5,203 nt of DNA from the NCBI GenBank assembly GCA_038246255.1, contig JBBRWC010000169.1, positions 1 through 5,203 of the forward strand, written 5' to 3'. Of this stretch, positions 4,685 through 5,203 are shown piece by piece; within the stretch, counting starts at the first letter, position 1, and the number at the start of each line of letters is the position of its first letter. The notes beneath the pieces are model-generated. The model saw only the letters and a list, made by a program, of their open reading frames with translations. It did not search any database and was not told the DNA's origin. Source of the DNA: RI-242 sp038246255. GTDB lineage: Bacteria; Planctomycetota; UBA1135; GCA-002686595. A program made the translations under genes and the position numbers.

Positions 4685-5203
4685 TCACATCGATACCGCC
4701 CACGATCCTGAAAGCAGCGCCGCCTGTGCCAGTACCGTTTCCGTCGCCTGCTCCTGTTTGTCCGGCGGATAACCATGCTTGCGGAGGATACGCTTGACGA
4801 GCACCCGTAGCTGCGCACGCACATTCTCGCGCAGCGTCCAGTCGATCGTTACGTTGTTCCGCACAGTCTCGACCAGCTCACGCGCGATGGCACGCAACGT
4901 GTCGTCGCCCAGCACCTTCACGGCGCTGTCGTTGGTCTCCAAGGCATCGTAGAAGGCAAGCTCATCCTCGGACAATCCGAGCACCTCGCCGCGCGCGTTC
5001 GCCTCCCGCATCTGCTTCGCAAGCTGGATCAGCTCCTCGATGACCTGCGCCGCCTCGATCGCGCGATTCTGATAACGGCGGATCGTCTGCTCGAGCATCT
5101 CGGCGAAGGAGCGCGCCTGCACGACGTTCTTCCGCCGGCGGTTACTGAGCTCCCCCTTGAGCAGCTTCTGCAACAGCTCCACGGCGAGGTTGCGCTGCGG
5201 CAT
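4685..5203 (-). CDS. hsdR: Type I restriction enzyme R subunit HsdR, C-terminal part
   Basis: Partial gene entering from the right edge: 172 codons up to a TGA at 4687-4685. HsdR is the ATP-dependent translocase and nuclease subunit of a type I restriction-modification complex. The visible part is the C-terminal helical domain (DUF3387 type) that follows the nuclease and helicase domains and helps dock HsdR on the methyltransferase. Recognisable stretches are NLAVELLQKLLKGE, RKNVVQARSFAEMLEQTIRR, YQNRAIEAAQVIEELI, LGLSEDELAFYDALETNDSA, VRNNVTIDWTLRENVRAQL and RILRKHGYPPDKQEQATETV, all highly conserved in this HsdR subfamily. Full HsdR has roughly 1000 residues, so the ATG at 5203 is an internal methionine, not the start. 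hsdM and hsdS are expected to the right. The small gene after it probably shares the transcript. Confidence 0.92.
   Translation of the reverse strand: MPQRNLAVELLQKLLKGELSNRRRKNVVQARSFAEMLEQTIRRYQNRAIEAAQVIEELIQLAKQMREANARGEVLGLSEDELAFYDALETNDSAVKVLGDDTLRAIARELVETVRNNVTIDWTLRENVRAQLRVLVKRILRKHGYPPDKQEQATETVLAQAALLSGSWAVSM

Noticed and set aside
4668..4688. GTG at 4688 in frame with the helical protein as its start, with amber readthrough
   Set aside because: It overlaps the hsdR stop region and meets TAG after six codons; the GTG at 4660 with AGGA upstream explains the 5' end better.
5201..5203. ATG at the right edge as the start of a short 172-residue gene
   Set aside because: The sequence matches the C-terminal domain of much larger HsdR proteins, so the gene almost certainly continues beyond the window.

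Overview
The window is GC-rich chromosomal DNA. It joins a core respiratory and redox-regulation region (left 60%) to an accessory stretch (right 40%) across a tRNA-Gly gene. The start of an alternative complex III (ACIII) operon next to a RegB/RegA (PrrB/PrrA) pair, and the very high GC of the left half, suggest a GC-rich bacterium of the Myxococcota or a related proteobacterial lineage. This placement is an inference from gene content; no phylogenetic marker is present.

Left part, all on the minus strand. A RegB-type redox sensor kinase (start about 2625, end 1195) is followed after 28 bases by a RegA-type response regulator (1166-594). A 288-base gap then leads to the 5' end of actA, the multihaem cytochrome c subunit of ACIII, which runs off the left edge. 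The gap holds a 15-base site (470-484) that, on the minus strand, matches the consensus recalled for RegA/RegR/PrrA binding at every defined position. The simplest reading is a closed circuit: RegB senses the redox state of the quinone pool, RegA is phosphorylated, and RegA controls the complex that oxidises the quinol.

Middle. Upstream of regB there is no gene from about 2626 to 3031. This stretch is strongly C-rich on the + strand and contains an 18-base tandem repeat (2686-2757) that would lie in or near the regB leader. A tRNA-Gly with anticodon CCC and encoded CCA follows at 3032-3107 on the + strand, with a good sigma70-like promoter (TTGGCA, 17 bases, TACGCT) and a perfect 9-bp inverted repeat just behind it.

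Right part. After a 264-base stretch with no convincing gene there is a + strand gene of unknown function (3399-4085) with an R-N-x4-H motif resembling HEPN domains. It converges, with 3 bases between stop codons, on a minus-strand gene of unknown function (4089 to about 4660) whose 5' end appears frameshifted at a T-run. Just upstream of that lies the C-terminal end of a type I restriction subunit HsdR, entering from the right edge. tRNA-adjacent restriction and HEPN-like genes, with less extreme GC by eye, look like the edge of a defence or genomic island inserted at tRNA-Gly. No integrase or second att site is visible here.
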